A stretch of DNA of 64,000 nucleotides from the NCBI GenBank assembly GCA_963715675.1, contig OY970265.1, positions 3,224,001 to 3,288,000 of the forward strand, written 5' to 3'. The notes under the pieces are model-generated. The model did no database searches. It saw only the letters and a program-made list of their open reading frames with translations, and was not told the origin of the DNA. Within the stretch, counting starts at the first letter, position 1, and each line of letters starts with the position of its first letter. Source of the stretch: DASVWZ01 sp963715675 (lineage in GTDB: Bacteria; Acidobacteriota; Terriglobia; Terriglobales; Acidobacteriaceae). Positions 32,830-42,014 of the stretch are shown here, in pieces. The position numbers and the translations under genes are program-made.

Positions 32830-35151
32830 ATGAATCCGGGCCCCCTGGTTTCCATGAACGGCCAGATTCTGCATGACGATCCCAACTTGTCCGCCGAGTT
32901 CAGCGGCGCGCTGAGACCAGCGCCTTATATGGCGGTTCCGGTGCAGGATTCTCTTCTGCAGGACTATTGGCGGGTTCTGGTGAAACGCAGGTGGATCGTG
33001 TTGGCGAGCGTGCTTCTGATCGTCGGCATTGTCGGCATCTCGACGATGCGCGCCACTCGAGTCTATGTGGCGGTGGGCAGTATCGCGATCAATAAGGTCG
33101 ATCCGATGATGTTCAGCTTGAAGGACCCGGCAGCCGGAGAATTTGAATACTACGATCCAGCCGACCTGGACACGGAAGTGCGCATCCTGAAAAGCGATCT
33201 TCTGGCCTTGCAGGTGATCCGGCAACTTAATTTGGACCAACATTCCGGGAATTCGGCACAAGCCGCGTTGCATGAACCCGCGCCGGATGTCCTACTGTCC
33301 GATCCGGCGAAAACGTCAGCCGCGTTGGCGGATTTCCGGGGCAATCTGCAGGTCTCTCTGGTTCCGAATACCCGGATTATCGAAATCCGCTACCACAGCG
33401 CGGACAAAGACCTCGCCGCCCGGGTGGTGAATGCGCTAGCCAACACCTACGTGGAACAGAACTTCAAGACGCGGTTTGAATCCACCATGCAGGCCTCGGA
33501 CTGGCTCTCCAAGCAACTGGTCGACCTGCAGATCAAGGTGGAAACTTCGCAGGAGAAGCTGGTCCAGTATCAGAAGGAACATCAAATCCTGGGAATGGAT
33601 GAGAAGCAGAACATCATCACCGCGAAACTGGACGAACTGAATCGCGAACTGACGGCTGCCGAGGCCGCCCGCATGGAGAAGGAAGCGGTGTACCGTTCGG
33701 TGCAGCCGGAAAATCCCGAGGCGATTCCCTCCCCCGGCCCGGTCGATAGCGGCAAGGTCTCGGTCGCAGGCTCGGTGCTTCTGGAAAAGCTGCGCGAGCA
33801 GGAAGCGGACTTGAGAATCCAGATTGCCCAGATGAACACGCAATTCGGACCGGCATATCCAAAGCTGGTGCAGTTGAACAGCCAGCTGAAAGAAGTCACG
33901 GCACAGATGCAAGCGGAAACTAGGAAGGCGGTGGGGCGTCTGCGCGCGGAATACATGGCCTCGGTGCAACGCGAGAACATGTTACGCGCCGCCCTGGAGC
34001 AGCAAAAGGTCGAAGCCAACAAATTGAATGAGAACGCCATCGAGTACAGCCTGTTGAAGCGCGACGTCGATTCCAACCGGACTCTCTACGAAGGTTTGCT
34101 GGAAAAACTGAAAGAGGCGGGAGTAACGGCTGGACTCCGATCCAACAATTTTCGGATCGTGGACGTGGCGCGGGTTCCCACCGCACCGTCGGAACCGAAC
34201 GTCCCCAGGAACCTGGCGTTCGCACTGGCGCTGGGTCTGACCACGGGCATCGGTCTGGCCTTCGGTGTTGAAAGCATGGACAACACGGTGCGCACGCCGG
34301 AGCAGGCGCAGGCGATCTCCGCGCTGCCCTCGTTGGGAATGATTCCCCTGGGATCGAGGAGCCGGGCGGAGCTAGGGAACCGCAAACGACTTGCGCTGGC
34401 GCCGTCCCGAGAAGCGGTCGAGTTGGTGACGCAGGAGCGGCCAAAGTCGCAGATGGCGGAGTCGTATCGCGCCTTGCGAACGTCGCTGCTACTGACTTCG
34501 CTAGGTGGCCCTCCGAAGGTGATCCTGATCACCAGCGCTCTCCCGGAAGAAGGCAAGACAACCACCAGCCTTAATTCGGCCATTGTGCTGGCGCAAGGGG
34601 GGACGCGGGTGCTGCTGATCGACGCCGACTTGCGCCGCCCCAGTATTCACAAGACGCTGGGCATGGGGCCGCGCGCCGGACTCAGCAATGTGTTGACTGG
34701 CAGCGCCACGCTGCAGCAGGCGATTGTTCCATCCGAGATTCTGCCCAGTCTTTGGGTGTTACCGGCCGGAACGCCTCCGCCGAATCCGGCGGAGTTGCTG
34801 GCATCGGTGAATATGAAGGATGTTCTCGAGCAACTGCGGGAACAGTATGACCACATCATCGTGGATACGCCGCCCACACTTTCCGTGACCGATGCGGTGA
34901 TCATGTCGACCCGGGCCGACCGGGTGGTGCTGGTCATTCGCTCCGGTCAAACGACCAAGCAGGCATTGCGGCGGGCTCGCGATACCCTGTTGCAGGTGAA
35001 TGCCCACGTGTGTGGGGTTCTGCTGAACGCCGTGGACTTGAACTCTCCCGACTATTACTACTACCACGAGTATCGGGGAGGGTACAGCCGCAGCTATTAC
35101 CACGAGGACAGCGGAAGCAACCCGACGGTGGAAGCAGCTGCCGGCGGCTGA
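32830..35151 (+). CDS. Wzc-like polysaccharide co-polymerase and tyrosine autokinase
   Basis: The ATG at 32830 follows GGGAGGAG (32817-32824) and gives 773 residues. An N-terminal Wzz domain has a membrane helix (WIVLASVLLIVGIVGIS) near residue 55; coiled-coil and GNVR-like regions (FGPAYPKLVQLNSQLKEV) follow, then a second membrane helix near 460. The cytoplasmic BY-kinase has Walker A LPEEGKTTT (about 570-577), Walker A' LIDADLRRP (about 596-604) and Walker B HIIVDTPPT. The tail is tyrosine-rich (DYYYYHEYRGGYSRSYYHED), the usual autophosphorylation cluster. It controls chain length and export together with the Wza-like protein. Confidence 0.95.
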   Translation: MNPGPLVSMNGQILHDDPNLSAEFSGALRPAPYMAVPVQDSLLQDYWRVLVKRRWIVLASVLLIVGIVGISTMRATRVYVAVGSIAINKVDPMMFSLKDPAAGEFEYYDPADLDTEVRILKSDLLALQVIRQLNLDQHSGNSAQAALHEPAPDVLLSDPAKTSAALADFRGNLQVSLVPNTRIIEIRYHSADKDLAARVVNALANTYVEQNFKTRFESTMQASDWLSKQLVDLQIKVETSQEKLVQYQKEHQILGMDEKQNIITAKLDELNRELTAAEAARMEKEAVYRSVQPENPEAIPSPGPVDSGKVSVAGSVLLEKLREQEADLRIQIAQMNTQFGPAYPKLVQLNSQLKEVTAQMQAETRKAVGRLRAEYMASVQRENMLRAALEQQKVEANKLNENAIEYSLLKRDVDSNRTLYEGLLEKLKEAGVTAGLRSNNFRIVDVARVPTAPSEPNVPRNLAFALALGLTTGIGLAFGVESMDNTVRTPEQAQAISALPSLGMIPLGSRSRAELGNRKRLALAPSREAVELVTQERPKSQMAESYRALRTSLLLTSLGGPPKVILITSALPEEGKTTTSLNSAIVLAQGGTRVLLIDADLRRPSIHKTLGMGPRAGLSNVLTGSATLQQAIVPSEILPSLWVLPAGTPPPNPAELLASVNMKDVLEQLREQYDHIIVDTPPTLSVTDAVIMSTRADRVVLVIRSGQTTKQALRRARDTLLQVNAHVCGVLLNAVDLNSPDYYYYHEYRGGYSRSYYHEDSGSNPTVEAAAGG

Positions 35152-35165
35152 TACGCCCAAGAGAA

Positions 35166-36464
35166 ATGGACTCCACACGGGAGAGCCGAATCCAGGCCAC
35201 TCTTGACATCCCCGCCAGGAGAGGATGGTTCTTGACGGTGTGCCTGTTGCCCATCGTGTTGTTTCTTGGGTTGGCGACGGCGCACTTTCTGGCGGTGGGG
35301 TTCTCCGCACAAACTACCTTGGCCCGTCTGGAGTGGGCCGCGAGGCTTGATCCCTGGAATGATCAGTACCGCGGCCTGCTCGGAAGATACTACTTATTCG
35401 ATGCGCAGCGACCGGCGATCGCGGTCTCGTTCCTGAATCAGGCGCTGAATCTGAATTCCCGGCAGTCGAGGTACTGGCTGGATCTTGCCGCCGCCTATCA
35501 TCTCCTGGGCAAGCGCGACGAAGAGAATGGCGCGCTGGCGAGGGCGCTCTCGGTGGACCCGAAAACTCCAGAGACTGTCTGGGAAGTGGCGGCTGGCCAT
35601 ATCGCGTCAGGCGAAACCGGCCGGGCGCTCCAACAGTTGCAGGCCGTCATGGAAGGCGATCCGTACCTGCAACCGGCAGCGCTGGAGTACTGCTGGCGGC
35701 TGGCTCCTGACGCAGATCTTCTGCTGCGCGACGTACTTCCCCGTGACGCTGCGGTTTCCACCGAGTTCCTGGACTTGCTGGTCTCGAAGAACGGAACTGC
35801 CGCCTCGGCGAAGGTCTGGTCTCGCTTGGTGGAGCTTCAGCAACCGGTCGAGCGCAGGTATGTTTTCGGTTACGTCCAATACCTGATTGGCCACCATGAT
35901 TTCACGCAGGCGCGGCTGGTTTGGAAGCAAGCGGCAAATCTAGCCGGACTCACGGACTATCAGGCTTCTCCCGATAATCTGGTCATCAATGGCGATTTTC
36001 GCCTACCCATGCTGGGTACTGGCTTTGACTGGACGTATGAACAGACGGCGGACGTCACACACTTGCTTGATCCGACCCAGTCGACCTCCGGACATCGCTC
36101 GCTGGAGACCACCTTCGACAGCCGCGGGCTGGAAGACGCCGGAATCCGGCAACTCATCCCGGTCGAACCGAATGCCCGGTATGCATTTTCCGCATATTCG
36201 CAGACCGAGGACCTTCTGGGAACCGGCGGTCTCAGGTTCGTAGTTGAGGATTTTGTTAGTGGCAAGACCTGGTTCACCGGGGATGATCTCAAGAGCGACA
36301 GAACCTGGGCGCAAAGCAAGGGACAATTCACCACTGGACCTGATGCGCAGCTCGCGGTTTTGCGCATCCAGCGGTTTCCTGCTGGAGATGCCATTCGCGG
36401 CAGGCTGTGGATCGACGGCGTGCGATTGACTCTGCAAACACCGCTCTCCGAGGTTCGCCAGTGA
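35166..36464 (+). CDS. Membrane-anchored TPR protein with C-terminal carbohydrate-binding-like region
   Basis: From ATG 35166 (MDSTRESRIQATL) it has 432 residues. One membrane helix (FLTVCLLPIVLFLGLATAHF, about 21-42) anchors the protein. TPR-like helices follow (WAARLDPWNDQYRGLLGRYY, LDLAAAYHLLGKRDEENGAL, VAAGHIASGETGRALQQLQ). Residues about 270-430 look like a beta-sandwich (LVINGDFRLPMLGTGFDWTY, HRSLETTFDSRG, YAFSAYSQTEDLLG). It lies 14 bp after the co-polymerase gene and its stop overlaps the GTG of the next gene as GTGA. It is probably a scaffold for glycan assembly. Confidence 0.75.
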   Translation: MDSTRESRIQATLDIPARRGWFLTVCLLPIVLFLGLATAHFLAVGFSAQTTLARLEWAARLDPWNDQYRGLLGRYYLFDAQRPAIAVSFLNQALNLNSRQSRYWLDLAAAYHLLGKRDEENGALARALSVDPKTPETVWEVAAGHIASGETGRALQQLQAVMEGDPYLQPAALEYCWRLAPDADLLLRDVLPRDAAVSTEFLDLLVSKNGTAASAKVWSRLVELQQPVERRYVFGYVQYLIGHHDFTQARLVWKQAANLAGLTDYQASPDNLVINGDFRLPMLGTGFDWTYEQTADVTHLLDPTQSTSGHRSLETTFDSRGLEDAGIRQLIPVEPNARYAFSAYSQTEDLLGTGGLRFVVEDFVSGKTWFTGDDLKSDRTWAQSKGQFTTGPDAQLAVLRIQRFPAGDAIRGRLWIDGVRLTLQTPLSEVRQ

Positions 36465-37783
36465 CTTCCCCTCTGCCGCTGGCGGTCGTTGAAGAAGCTG
36501 CAGTCCCGCGCCACTCGCACGAAACGCCGCACAGTGTAGTTCTGTATGGCACGGTCAGCCTGCTGCTGTTCGGGCCGTTGGCTTTCGGTGCGACCAGCGC
36601 CGGCCCACTGTTTGTGCTTCAGGCAGGCTCGGCTGTGCTATTCATCGTTTGGGCAGTCCGGCAGGCAAGGCCTGGCGTTCGGCAGATTTGGGGGAACCCT
36701 CTGTTCTGGCCGATGCTGGCTTTTGGGGCGCTGAGCACAATTCAGCTCGTCACCGGGCGAACCGTCTCGAAGGAACAGACACTGTCCACTGCAATGCTGT
36801 TTGCGACCTACGGTCTGTTGTGCTTCCTTCTGGTCCAAAGCCTGCAGCACACCCGGCAAGTCGAAATGATCGCTCGTCTGGTTTCGATCTATGGCGCAGC
36901 CGTGGCCCTGTTTGCGATTTTGCAGGACGTCTCATCCAACGGCAAACTGTACTGGCTCTGGGCACCGCAAGCCGGAGGTTGGATTTACGGGCCGTATGTC
37001 AACCACAATCATTTTGCCGGGCTGATGGAGATGCTCACGCCCCTGCCTCTGGTCATCGCACTGGCGCCGCGAATCTCAAGACAAACCCGATGGCTCACCG
37101 GCATTGCCGCATCGATTATGGCGGCTTCTCTGCTTCTTTCCGGCTCTCGCGGAGGAATGATCGCTTTCGCTGCGGAGATGACGATCCTAACCATGGTGCT
37201 GTGGCGGCGGATAACGACGGCGAGGACGTTCGGCGTGATGGCCGCATTCCTGTGTCTGGTTCTTGTTCTGTTCGGGTGGCTTGGGGAGCCACAGCTTGCA
37301 GAGCGGCTGGCAGGCGTTCCCGGCGGCACCCGGGCAGAGCTTTCTGGCGGGACCCGGCTCAGCATCGATCGCGATACTCTGCGGATGTTTGCGCAGCGGC
37401 CCTTGCTGGGATGGGGCCTCGGTTCATTTCCGGTGGTTTACCCTCAGTTTCGCAGCTTCTATACCAGCCTGTCGGTGGACCGCGCACACAATGACTATGC
37501 GCAACTGCTGGCGGAAACGGGGATCGCGGGATTCGCCATTACGATGTGGTTTTTGTGCATCGCCTTGCGTGGAGCGACGAAAAAGCTCAAGCAGGACCAA
37601 CTCGGCACCAATGGACTCATCGGCCTGGCTGCTCTACTGGGAATCAGCGGGATTCTGGTGCACAGCCTGGTGGACTTCAATCTGGAGATCCCGGCCAACG
37701 CAGCTATCTTTTATGCGCTCTGCGTCGCCGCGGCGATGGAACGGCGATTCGGCTGGCGTCACCATTCCCACCTGCGCGGCTGA
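36461..37783 (+). CDS. Second O-antigen ligase/polymerase-type membrane protein
   Basis: GTG 36461 overlaps the preceding TGA (GTGA) and gives 440 residues. About ten to twelve membrane helices flank a periplasmic loop with WGLGSFPVVYPQFRSFYTS and VDRAHNDYAQLLAETGIAGF, the Wzy_C/O-antigen-ligase signature. It is in one transcription unit with the co-polymerase and TPR genes. It could polymerise the same repeat unit as the 20.1-kb protein, ligate it to an acceptor, or serve another glycan; sequence alone does not decide. Confidence 0.88.
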   Translation: MTSPLPLAVVEEAAVPRHSHETPHSVVLYGTVSLLLFGPLAFGATSAGPLFVLQAGSAVLFIVWAVRQARPGVRQIWGNPLFWPMLAFGALSTIQLVTGRTVSKEQTLSTAMLFATYGLLCFLLVQSLQHTRQVEMIARLVSIYGAAVALFAILQDVSSNGKLYWLWAPQAGGWIYGPYVNHNHFAGLMEMLTPLPLVIALAPRISRQTRWLTGIAASIMAASLLLSGSRGGMIAFAAEMTILTMVLWRRITTARTFGVMAAFLCLVLVLFGWLGEPQLAERLAGVPGGTRAELSGGTRLSIDRDTLRMFAQRPLLGWGLGSFPVVYPQFRSFYTSLSVDRAHNDYAQLLAETGIAGFAITMWFLCIALRGATKKLKQDQLGTNGLIGLAALLGISGILVHSLVDFNLEIPANAAIFYALCVAAAMERRFGWRHHSHLRG

Positions 37784-37820
37784 GGAATCGTTACCCCCAA
37801 TTCGGCGATGGCCTGTGACG

Positions 37821-38471
37821 CTATGGATGCCATGGACTGATTGGCGGCGGAGATCCGCCACCGGATCCGCTACCGGGACAAAGCCAGGCACACAGGCCTC
37901 CGCCGGCTAAGAGACCGCCCCATGCCCACGGGCTTTCCAGCACATTGCCCGTGCCTTGCGAATAGGCCCCAGCTTTCTTCTTGCAATGTCCTGATTCGTC
38001 GCGGGTGATCTCTTGCCCTTCCGCAATTCTTGCGGAGTCGGTGCCGCAACCGACGCTTACCTCATTCCTGCGAACCGCAATCTGCACTCGCCCGTTGGAG
38101 TCAGTCACTTCGAATTCCGTCTCGAGGTTCGAACCTGGAGTGGCGAAAATTTCACCGGCTTGAACCGACATGCGGTTGGAGGTCACTACGGTCATGCCGC
38201 CGCGCTGCAAAGTGATCGAGCCCGTCTCTAACCTGACCAGCGAATTGGGCTGAAGCGCAATGCTCGACCCGGAAGCGTTGATGTTGGCTGAAGATTCCGC
38301 CTTGGTTTCGACCGAGTCGCCGGCGAACACTGCCGCCGTGGAAGCCGGCATGGGGTGGCCATTCACCCAGACCGTGCCCTTGGCGTAAAGCATGGAAGCC
38401 TGCATGTCGGCTGAGAGCGCAGACATGGGAAAAAAGGCGATCATCAGGCAGCAAACAGTTCTTTTCCACAT
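37821..38471 (-). CDS. Secreted FecR-like domain protein
   Basis: A 216-residue exported protein (signal peptide 1-20, MSALSA). The middle (GTVWVNGHPMPASTAAVFAG, SIALQPNSLVRLETGSI, SVQAGEIFATPGSNLETEF) has the short beta-repeat pattern of FecR domains. The C-terminal hydrophobic glycine-rich stretch (WAWGGLLAGGGLCAWLC) is followed by a GSGSGGGSPPP tail and may anchor it in a membrane. Orientation is opposite to both neighbours. FecR-domain proteins near EPS loci are frequent in acidobacteria, but the role is unknown. Confidence 0.72.
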   Translation of the reverse strand: MWKRTVCCLMIAFFPMSALSADMQASMLYAKGTVWVNGHPMPASTAAVFAGDSVETKAESSANINASGSSIALQPNSLVRLETGSITLQRGGMTVVTSNRMSVQAGEIFATPGSNLETEFEVTDSNGRVQIAVRRNEVSVGCGTDSARIAEGQEITRDESGHCKKKAGAYSQGTGNVLESPWAWGGLLAGGGLCAWLCPGSGSGGGSPPPISPWHP

Positions 38472-38667
38472 AACGGAATTGGCGCAATCAGTTCCCTATG
38501 ATGTTAGGGCTCGCGTGGAAGCCGGGCAATTGCCTTGTGTGGTCACCGACGCGGGAAGCCGGACCCGCCGGACGTTCCGCAATGGTCCGGGCGACCCCAA
38601 TGGCGTGACCCATCGCACGGGTTCCGAGCCCCTACCATGCTAGAATTTCAGCGGATCAATTCTACCC

Positions 38668-40026
38668 ATGAATACTGACGAAGTCGCTACCACGAAGTTC
38701 TCTGAGTTCAAGAGAAAGATCGAACAGAAGCAGGCACAAGTCGGCATTGTCGGGCTCGGATACGTTGGCCTGCCATTGGCTCTGCTTTATGCCGAACAGA
38801 ATTTCCAGGTTACCGGATTTGACGTCGACGCCCGCAAGGTTTCCACGTTAGAACAGGGAGGTTCGTACATCTTTCGCATCTCACCCGCCGAGATTCAAGC
38901 GGCGAAGGCTCACGGATTCGGGGCAACGGCGGATTACTCCCGATTGTCGGAGGTAGACGCCATTATCATCTGCGTCCCCACACCGCTCAACGAATATCAC
39001 GAGCCCGACTTGAGCTATATCACGGATACCGCAAAAGCGATGGCCCCTCACCTGCGAGCGGGGCATCTGGTCGTTTTGGAGAGCACTACCTACCCGGGCA
39101 CGACTGAAGAGGTTCTGGTCCCAATTCTCGAGAAGGGCAACCGGCTTGGACTGAAAGCTGCACGGGCCTCCGGTTCCCATGGGCCGGAATTCTACGTCGC
39201 GTTCTCTCCCGAGCGGGAAGATCCCGGCAACACGACGGTCGCCCGGCCCGATATTCCGAAGGTGATTGGCGGCCTCGATGCGCAGGCCTCGGAACTGGCT
39301 GCCGGCCTTTACGGGGCGATCTTTCACCGGACGGTGCGGGTGTCGTCTCCGGCGGCGGCCGAGATGACCAAGCTTCTGGAAAACATCTACCGCTGCGTGA
39401 ACATTGCCCTGGTGAATGAGTTGAAGTTGCTCTCCTTGCGTATGGGGCTGGACATCTGGGAAATCATTGAGGCCGCCTCTACCAAACCTTTTGGGTTCCA
39501 ACCGTTTTATCCCGGCCCGGGCCTGGGCGGACACTGCATCCCGGTCGATCCCTTTTATCTTTCCTGGAAGGCCAAGGAATGGGATTTCCGGACTCGCTTC
39601 ATAGAACTGGCCGGCGAGATCAATACCAACATGCCCTACCACGTGCTGGACTCGGTGGCCAAGGCCCTGAACCAGCAGAAGAAGGCGCTCAACGGTTCCA
39701 AGGTACTGGTGCTGGGCGTGGCTTATAAGAGGGACATCGACGACCTGCGGGAGTCCCCTGCCCTGACCATCATCGAACTTCTGCAGAAGCAGGGAGCGCA
39801 GGTAAGCTACAACGATCCGTATTTCCCAACCGTGGGGAAGGGCCGCAAGTACGACCTGCAAATGAAGTGCGCGCCTCTGGAGAACCTGGGCCAGTATGAC
39901 TGCGCGCTGATCGTTACCGATCACTCCGACTACGATTACCCGCGGATTGTGCGCGAATCCCAACTGGTGGTGGACACGCGAAACGCCACCCGTGGAATCT
40001 CCAGCCCCAAGATCGTGCATTGCTGA
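38668..40026 (+). CDS. UDP-sugar 6-dehydrogenase (WbpA/WecC/TviB type)
   Basis: A 452-residue NAD-dependent enzyme. VGIVGLGYVGLPLALLYAE is the Rossmann motif; the catalytic cysteine lies in GPGLGGHCIPVDPFYLSWK; LGVAYKRDIDDLRESPAL opens the C-terminal domain. The longer N-terminal region and overall length place it with UDP-HexNAc (WbpA/WecC/TviB) rather than UDP-glucose dehydrogenases, although specificity should be regarded as open. It supplies a UDP-hexuronic or HexNAc-uronic acid, the likely source of uronate for the epimerase at 13.1 kb. Confidence 0.93.
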   Translation: MNTDEVATTKFSEFKRKIEQKQAQVGIVGLGYVGLPLALLYAEQNFQVTGFDVDARKVSTLEQGGSYIFRISPAEIQAAKAHGFGATADYSRLSEVDAIIICVPTPLNEYHEPDLSYITDTAKAMAPHLRAGHLVVLESTTYPGTTEEVLVPILEKGNRLGLKAARASGSHGPEFYVAFSPEREDPGNTTVARPDIPKVIGGLDAQASELAAGLYGAIFHRTVRVSSPAAAEMTKLLENIYRCVNIALVNELKLLSLRMGLDIWEIIEAASTKPFGFQPFYPGPGLGGHCIPVDPFYLSWKAKEWDFRTRFIELAGEINTNMPYHVLDSVAKALNQQKKALNGSKVLVLGVAYKRDIDDLRESPALTIIELLQKQGAQVSYNDPYFPTVGKGRKYDLQMKCAPLENLGQYDCALIVTDHSDYDYPRIVRESQLVVDTRNATRGISSPKIVHC

Positions 40027-40167
40027 GGTTGAGGCTGCGGCACGCGTGACCTCGGCACCCACGGTCGCCGGGAGAGGGTAGGCCGCCCTGCGTAATGCCC
40101 TGCCTCTGTGGTAAAGAAACGCCCGCCACTGGTATGCTTTCAGTTCGATTCCCCAGAGGGAGAAAGA

Positions 40168-40938
40168 ATGTCTTCGAATCTTGAAGGCCGCACCGCGGTT
40201 GTCTTCGGAGTCGCCAACAAGCGCAGTATCGCCTGGTCGATCGCGCAAGGCCTGCACCAGGCCGGGGCCAGGCTGGCCATCACGTATCAGAATGAGCGAC
40301 TGGAGCAGGAAGCCAGGGACCTGATCCTGTCGTTACCCGGCGCCGAGGCCTTCCGGTGCGACGTCTCCAGTGACCTGGAGATCGAGGCACTGTTCAATCA
40401 ACTGAAGGAACGCTACGGCAAGTTGCACGTGCTGGTGCACAGCGTGGCGTTCGCGCCTCCCGAGGAACTGAAGGGCGACTTCGTCAACACCACCCGCGAG
40501 GGCTTTCGCATTGCGCACGATGTGAGCGTGTACTCGTTGATTGCGGTGGCGCGCGCCGCCGCCCCCCTGATGGAGGACGGCGGCAGCATGATTACCATGA
40601 CGTACTACGGGGCCGAGAAAGTGGTGCCGAATTACAACGTGATGGGTGTCGCCAAGGCCGCGCTGGAATGCACCGTGCGATATCTCGCCTACGATCTGGG
40701 CCGGCGCAGGATCCGGGTGAATGCCATTTCCGCTGGACCGATCAAAACTCTGGCCGCGCGCGGCATTTCCGGCCTGGGGGACATGCTGCGGTCGCACGCC
40801 GAGCGCGCGCCACTGCAGCGCAACGTGGAGGTCAGCGAAGTCGGAGCCGCGGGAGTGTTTCTCGCCTCCGACGCCAGTTCCGGCATCACCGGAGAGACCA
40901 TCTACGTCGACTGCGGGTATAACATCATGGGGTTCTAA
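40168..40938 (+). CDS. fabI: Enoyl-[acyl-carrier-protein] reductase FabI
   Basis: From ATG 40168, preceded by GAGGGAGAAAG, it has 256 residues, the usual FabI length. The N-terminus has GRTAVVFGVANKRSIAWSIA, the modified glycine-rich NAD(H) site of FabI. The catalytic Tyr-(x6)-Lys is YNVMGVAK, preceded by MTYYGAEKVVPN. NAISAGPIKTLAARGISG is the substrate-binding loop. It reduces trans-2-enoyl-ACP in the last step of type II fatty-acid elongation. It stands alone on the plus strand, convergent with tsaE. Confidence 0.96.
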   Translation: MSSNLEGRTAVVFGVANKRSIAWSIAQGLHQAGARLAITYQNERLEQEARDLILSLPGAEAFRCDVSSDLEIEALFNQLKERYGKLHVLVHSVAFAPPEELKGDFVNTTREGFRIAHDVSVYSLIAVARAAAPLMEDGGSMITMTYYGAEKVVPNYNVMGVAKAALECTVRYLAYDLGRRRIRVNAISAGPIKTLAARGISGLGDMLRSHAERAPLQRNVEVSEVGAAGVFLASDASSGITGETIYVDCGYNIMGF

Positions 40939-40955
40939 TCGTCAGGAGTCAGTAG

Positions 40956-41405
40956 CTAGAAGCCGGTAGCTGGTAGGTTGGAAACAACACGCACGCTCCG
41001 CTCATTCTCTCCCATCCGCTCCAGTGCGATTTCCACATCCCGTTGGCGCACAAAGCGCGGGAACTTCTCGCCCCACTCGATCAGCAGAACGCTGCTATCC
41101 GAGATCAAATCATCCAGGCCCAGCGTCTCCAACTGGCGGGGCGTATCCACGCGGTAGAGGTCAATGTGATAGAGATTTACCGCAGGCCCGCGGTATTCGT
41201 GGATCAGAGTGAAGGTGGGGCTGGTGACGTCTTCTTCCGCGGCCGCGTGAAACGCTTCCGCGATCCCCTTGACCAGCGTAGTCTTGCCGGCGCCCAGATC
41301 GCCACGCAGCAGAACAAGCTTTGGCGGAGTCAGCATATGCGCCAGCGTCCGCCCGAGCGCGATGGTCTCCTCCGGCGAGTGTGTGATGAACTCTCGCGTC
41401 TCCAT
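40956..41405 (-). CDS. tsaE: tRNA threonylcarbamoyladenosine biosynthesis ATPase TsaE
   Basis: From ATG 41405 (METREFITHSPEET) it has 149 residues. The Walker A is GDLGAGKTTLVKG, followed by VTSPTFTLIHEY, YHIDLYRVD and LIEWGEKFP, all typical of TsaE (YjeE). TsaE works with TsaB and TsaD to make t6A in ANN-decoding tRNAs; neither partner is in the window. It lies downstream of the PilZ gene and the nnrD/nnrE fusion on the same strand; tsaE next to NAD(P)H-hydrate repair genes is a frequent bacterial arrangement. Confidence 0.95.
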   Translation of the reverse strand: METREFITHSPEETIALGRTLAHMLTPPKLVLLRGDLGAGKTTLVKGIAEAFHAAAEEDVTSPTFTLIHEYRGPAVNLYHIDLYRVDTPRQLETLGLDDLISDSSVLLIEWGEKFPRFVRQRDVEIALERMGENERSVRVVSNLPATGF

Positions 41406-41479
41406 TGGAGACCAGTATAGCGAGAGCATCCCGTCTCAGACCAAGCCCGCCGCAACCTGCACGCGACTTCCGGGCGAGA

Positions 41480-41860
41480 TCAGCGGGCGGACTGCAGTCC
41501 CAGGAAACTGCGGTCGGGGGCCGTGTCTACCGCCATGCGCAGCGTGCGATGGTCGTCATCTTCCAAGGCAACGAAGCGGAATGGCTGCAGAATCCCCTCG
41601 GCCAGGGTGCGCCGCGCGTACAACATTTCCGCCATGCCGTGCACCGGGCCGGACTGGGTTTGAAACGCGACTTCCACAAAGCCGCCTTCTTCCAGCGCCT
41701 TGGCCAGCCGCAGCATGCCGCCGGTCACAGAAACGGTTTGAAGTTTCGCCTTGGCGCGCTGCCCGTCATCGAATTTCACCAGAGCAGAAACAGAATCTCC
41801 CAGGTGAAGCCGCGGGGCGCGCCGCTGAGGGTTGGTTTGGGGGAAGTGTGTCATAGCCAT
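41480..41860 (-). CDS. Small PilZ-domain protein
   Basis: A protein of about 126 residues. RRAPRLHLGDSVSALVKFDDG, then LQTVSVTGGMLRLAKALEEG and VEVAFQTQSGPVHGMAEMLY fit a single PilZ domain (basic start, SVTGGML in place of D/NxSxxG). It could bind c-di-GMP, but the basic motif is short. Start codons GTG 41863, ATG 41860 and ATG 41854 are all possible. It is between nnrD/nnrE and tsaE on the same strand. Confidence 0.7.
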   Translation of the reverse strand: MAMTHFPQTNPQRRAPRLHLGDSVSALVKFDDGQRAKAKLQTVSVTGGMLRLAKALEEGGFVEVAFQTQSGPVHGMAEMLYARRTLAEGILQPFRFVALEDDDHRTLRMAVDTAPDRSFLGLQSAR

Positions 41861-42014
41861 CACAACTATGGCATGGTCCGATCTCGAACGCGAGATTACG
41901 GAAGCACCTTGTACGGTTTCTACGGCGGGATGGCCTCGCCAAACAGCAGATTCCGAGGCAGATACGCGCGTATTAACGGTTTGATTAACGCCCGAGTGGA
42001 CAACCTCTTACCCG

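Noticed and set aside
38881..40257. Minus-strand open frame of 458 codons opposite the UDP-sugar dehydrogenase
   Set aside because: Shadow of a confidently assigned enzyme; composition His/Arg/Gly-rich without motifs.
40939..40980. Short direct repeats (GTAGCT units) between fabI and tsaE
   Set aside because: Three imperfect short units near the two stops; too small and degenerate to call a repeat element or terminator.
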